This document shows positions 61,724 through 64,000 of a stretch of 64,000 nucleotides of DNA, piece by piece. A program made the translations under genes and the position numbers. Origin of the DNA: Lentilitoribacter sp. Alg239-R112 (lineage in GTDB: Bacteria; Pseudomonadota; Alphaproteobacteria; Rhizobiales; Rhizobiaceae); assembly GCF_900537175.1 (NCBI RefSeq), contig NZ_LS999833.1, positions 186,001 to 250,000 of the forward strand, read 5' to 3'. Every line of letters begins with the position of its first letter. The first letter of the stretch is position 1. A model generated the notes under the pieces. The model was given only the letters and a program-made list of their open reading frames with translations, did not search any database and was not told the origin of the DNA.

Positions 61724-62258
61724 GTTGACCACCCAGATTTTGCCCCGCGGCAATATTACGAGACACGCGCTGAAGCGGCGTTTCTGCTTTTACATAGCCA
61801 TTGGAACTCTTTTTATAAGTCTTCTGATTCTGGTTCTGGTAATTGGCATCGCTCGCACTATGCGAAGGATAAGTCGGAGCAGGAATATTGCTTTGATTTT
61901 GCTCGCTATTTCTCCGCGCTTTGGCCCATTTTTGCTGCGCGGCATCGCTTGCTTTTTGAACACGATTCATGCGTTCATTCAGCTCTTTTTGAACGCGCCT
62001 ATTGCTCAATGCTCCGTTGTGATCGGTTAGTTTTTTCTCAACAATCAGATTGTTGATGATCTTTTTAAATGCAGCGAAGGTGCAACCACAACGCCGGGCA
62101 AGCCGCGCATCCTGCTTGGCACCACCGCGCATAAGCTGACCATCATTTTCATACATCATACATACAAGCGTGATGTAAACGCCCGTTTCTGCTGGTGTCA
62201 GGCCACGCGTACCAGACAGCCAGTCAGAGGGATAAAACTTAAACCAAGGATCACTCAT
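61713..62258 (-). CDS. YdaU / DUF1376 family phage replication protein
   Basis: 181 residues. The N-terminal DUF1376 domain is clear: DPWFKFYPSDWLSGTRGLTP, AETGVYITLVCMMYENDGQL and LARRCGCTFAAFKKIINNLI, a winged-helix unit found in phage replication initiator-like proteins. Then a charged helix (VQKASDAAQQKWAKARRNSE) and a low-complexity tail. It heads the minus-strand cassette and is divergent from the S24 repressor. Confidence 0.8.
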   Translation of the reverse strand: MSDPWFKFYPSDWLSGTRGLTPAETGVYITLVCMMYENDGQLMRGGAKQDARLARRCGCTFAAFKKIINNLIVEKKLTDHNGALSNRRVQKELNERMNRVQKASDAAQQKWAKARRNSEQNQSNIPAPTYPSHSASDANYQNQNQKTYKKSSNGYVKAETPLQRVSRNIAAGQNLGGQHDD

Positions 62259-62519
62259 GGATGGAAAACCTTACTCAAAAATACGCAACAAACGAAGACA
62301 ACCCGCGCGAAGCTTGAAGACAGGAGACAAAACTCCAAACAACGCGCGGGAGTTTGGCGAAGGCACCCCCCGCCTGGCTTCATCTGATCTTGCTTGGTTT
62401 CTGGGGAGGAGGTTTGCAAAAGATGAAGCGAATTGAGAACTGGTGCGCATAATCTTGGCTTGCAGATTAACAGCAAACTTACCTAGACATATTTTCCTAT
62501 CAATGGGTAATGTATATAA
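62259..62519. other. Leader region between repressor promoter and YdaU gene
   Basis: About 260 bases in which a cro-like gene would be expected. Open minus-strand frames exist (62531-62271, 86 codons) but their translations do not look like a DNA-binding protein. A GCGCGGG/CCCGCGC complementarity (near 62305 and 62347) could form an RNA hairpin upstream of the YdaU start. Confidence 0.35.
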
Positions 62520-62618
62520 ATTATGCGTCATACGTTAACGTATATACGTATAAAATACGTTTGACAAGTATGAATATTCGTATATGTATTTTATATACGT
62601 TTAAGCTATAATGAAAGA
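62520..62618. promoter_or_regulatory. Operator-rich promoter region of the S24 repressor
   Basis: TACGT-type words recur: CATACGTTAACGTATATACG, TATAAAATACGTTT, ATTCGTATATG and TATATACGTTT. AACGTATATACGTAT holds a dyad. A candidate -35 TTGACA lies at 62561-62566 with AT-rich -10 choices 14 to 17 bases later. Placed between the divergent repressor and cassette genes, these repeats are good candidates for repressor operators. Confidence 0.6.
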
Positions 62619-62630
62619 TTGGCCATTCAA

Positions 62631-63440
62631 ATGGACTATATCCAGCTACTTCGCATCATGCTTGATGACACAACACAGGAGGATTTGGCGCGAGATCTTG
62701 GCACCACGCAAGCCACCATTTCGCGCTGGCTGTCCGGGCAAGAGCCGCGTGGATCTGCTATCGAACGCATCCGCGCGCTGGCCCGCTCACGCCGCCTGGC
62801 CAATAGTTCAATAACGAGCGAAACAATGGCTGATGAGCATTTAGGGACAGATGATATTGCTGAAAGAGCTAAGCCAAGCGGCTTTTCCGACAGTGGGTTT
62901 TTTGATGGTGATCTGACCAGACCTTTACATGCGCCCAAGCGCGGACAAAATAAACCTCGTCATACTGCATCTAAATCAGGCTCAAACCGCAACACCGTTC
63001 ACGAAGGCGGAGATATAGCAAATTTCACCATTCACGCCGGTATGGGCAATGGCGGAACCTTATCAGTGCAAGTTGATGAAGATGGCATGGCGATAGACCC
63101 GTCTGATAGCGATGGTTTTTGGTCTTTTCCCGAGCAGGTAAAAGCTGGATGGCGGGAGATGACCAAAACATATGCCATGCCTGTGACGGGCGATTCTATG
63201 GAGCCCACGCTGACCAATGGCTCATATGTCTTTGTTGATACATCCCACAACTACCCCTCCCCGCCAGACCTATATGCGGTGAACTACGGTCATGGGCTGA
63301 TGATCAAACGGTTGGAACTTTTGCCAGAAGACCGCGTCAACGTTATCTCCGACAACGAACGCTATTCGGATTTTGAGTTTCACGCCTCGGAAGTGGAAGT
63401 CTATGGCCGCGTTGTCGCCAGCTTCCAATGGAGGGGATAG
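62631..63440 (+). CDS. XRE/S24 phage-type repressor (CI/LexA-like)
   Basis: About 269 residues from the ATG at 62631; an in-frame TTG lies at 62619. The HTH reads TQEDLARDLGTTQATISRWL. The C-terminal half is an S24 peptidase: VTGDSMEPTLTNGSYVFVDT with the nucleophile Ser and LMIKRLELLPEDRVNVISDN with the general-base Lys. A long polar linker joins them. DNA damage would trigger self-cleavage through RecA in relatives, releasing the divergent cassette. The linker lacks an obvious Ala-Gly cleavage site. Confidence 0.87.
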   Translation: MDYIQLLRIMLDDTTQEDLARDLGTTQATISRWLSGQEPRGSAIERIRALARSRRLANSSITSETMADEHLGTDDIAERAKPSGFSDSGFFDGDLTRPLHAPKRGQNKPRHTASKSGSNRNTVHEGGDIANFTIHAGMGNGGTLSVQVDEDGMAIDPSDSDGFWSFPEQVKAGWREMTKTYAMPVTGDSMEPTLTNGSYVFVDTSHNYPSPPDLYAVNYGHGLMIKRLELLPEDRVNVISDNERYSDFEFHASEVEVYGRVVASFQWRG

Positions 63441-63461
63441 TTCAAAGCGCACGTGTTGGCG

Positions 63462-63595
63462 CAAGCCATCTCGCAAGACTTTGAACCACTAGAAATACAA
63501 ATTTGTTACGCAAATTTGCGACTTTTCGCCAAAAGGTTATTGCGAAGCGATATACCGAGAGGCGACTAGGAACTCTCAGCACAAGCCATCTCGCA
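63462..63595. repeat. Short direct repeat in the gap after the repressor
   Basis: CAAGCCATCTCGCA occurs at 63462-63475 and again at 63582-63595, 120 bases apart. Between them is a palindromic CGCAAATTTGCG. The gap (63441-63618) holds no gene. It may be a cassette edge, but two copies are weak evidence. Confidence 0.45.
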
Positions 63596-63618
63596 TGGCT
63601 GGGCCACTGCCTGCGGTC

Positions 63619-64000
63619 CTATTGCGCTTTGCCGGCGCGGATATCGGCCAAAATCTGTTCCGCAATCGCAAGATTTTTTTTCGTCTGCTGATGTTGATAG
63701 GGCGCATTGTCTTTACGGCGTTCTTCCAGCGCCAGTTTAAATGCAGCAATCGATTTTTTGGCCATGGCTTCGTCATTGTTCATTCGCGCAAGAACTCCAT
63801 AGGCGATACCAAGATTGTTTTGCGTTCCCGCCCAATCCAGCAGAACTTTATCCTGCGTCCATTCCTCAAGAGCCGCACGATAGGCCGCAACCGCCTGATG
63901 CAACAGGTCATCATCAGAGGACCGCTCGCCAAGCGCCTGAAGCGCATTGCCAAGATTGTTTTGTGTCGTCGCCCATTGGAGCGGCACTTTGTCTTGCGTC
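63619..64000 (-). CDS. TPR-repeat protein, partial (continues beyond the window)
   Basis: Only the C-terminal 126 residues or so are in the window. Repeats of the form WATTQNNLGNALQALGER and WAGTQNNLGIAYGVLARM alternate with AVAAYRAALEEWTQDK, a 42 to 50 residue tetratricopeptide unit of the kinesin-light-chain type. The coding frame stays open to the window edge, so an apparent ATG at 63987 is internal. The last unit ends ILADIRAGKAQ. TPR arrays mediate protein contacts; function depends on the missing N terminus. Confidence 0.8.
   Translation of the reverse strand, partial: TQDKVPLQWATTQNNLGNALQALGERSSDDDLLHQAVAAYRAALEEWTQDKVLLDWAGTQNNLGIAYGVLARMNNDEAMAKKSIAAFKLALEERRKDNAPYQHQQTKKNLAIAEQILADIRAGKAQ

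Noticed and set aside
59801..64000. Complete prophage
   Set aside because: No integrase, terminase, portal, capsid, tail or lysis gene is visible within the window.
1..64000. tRNA, rRNA or CRISPR arrays
   Set aside because: No cloverleaf, rRNA core words or regularly spaced direct repeats were recognised by eye; a covariance-model scan could not be run.

Overview
The window looks like chromosomal DNA of a marine alphaproteobacterium, most likely a Hyphomicrobiales (rhizobial-order) lineage of moderate GC. The grounds are a GcrA-type regulator, a DUF6456-like gene, solute uptake built on TTT, TRAP and Ugp transporters, and many LysR-type regulators. Genus cannot be decided from sequence reading alone. 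No rRNA, tRNA or CRISPR array was recognised.

Layout. 0.2-4.5 kb: small membrane, secreted and hypothetical genes (MAPEG, DUF1801, CPBP protease). 4.8-12 kb: a LacI regulator divergent from a five-gene unit, tctABC + sauS + sauT-like, which reads as uptake and CoA-dependent reduction of a carboxylate, best guess sulfoacetate. 12-14.7 kb: an IS91-family element with a tyrosine recombinase and a Y2/HUH transposase. 14.7-23.6 kb: a minus-strand cluster of five genes ending in a giant (about 1965 aa) exported lipase-like protein with Sel1-type repeats, preceded by two small cytosolic proteins that resemble immunity proteins. 23.8-25.7 kb: a LuxR-type regulator and a decayed IS6-family element. 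25.9-34.7 kb: a LysR regulator divergent from a molybdopterin oxidoreductase fused to a flavin reductase and a ferredoxin, then an ornithine-cyclodeaminase-family enzyme and a TRAP transporter. 34.8-36.0 kb: a second IS6-family remnant and a broken Na/Pi symporter gene. 36.1-42.3 kb: the ugpBAEC system with a glycerophosphodiesterase and a divergent LysR regulator. 42.6-58 kb: ordinary mixed chromosomal genes (GT51-like protein with altered catalytic residues, SGNH hydrolase, Ada, PEP-mutase family, RidA, delta-class carbonic anhydrase, exported agmatine deiminase family). 58.3-63.4 kb: an accessory block with a two-TM NUDIX protein similar in architecture to the CBASS effector Cap16, then a prophage-like cassette (DUF6456-like, GcrA-like, YdaU/DUF1376, S24 repressor with an operator-rich promoter). 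The window ends inside a TPR gene.

The common physiology is scavenging of small organic acids, organosulfur or organophosphorus compounds. Each uptake system lies beside its own regulator and at least one enzyme. The best candidates for something undescribed are the giant hydrolase cluster at 14.7-23.6 kb, the orphan two-TM NUDIX protein at 58.3 kb, and the self-contained molybdoenzyme fusion at 26.9 kb.
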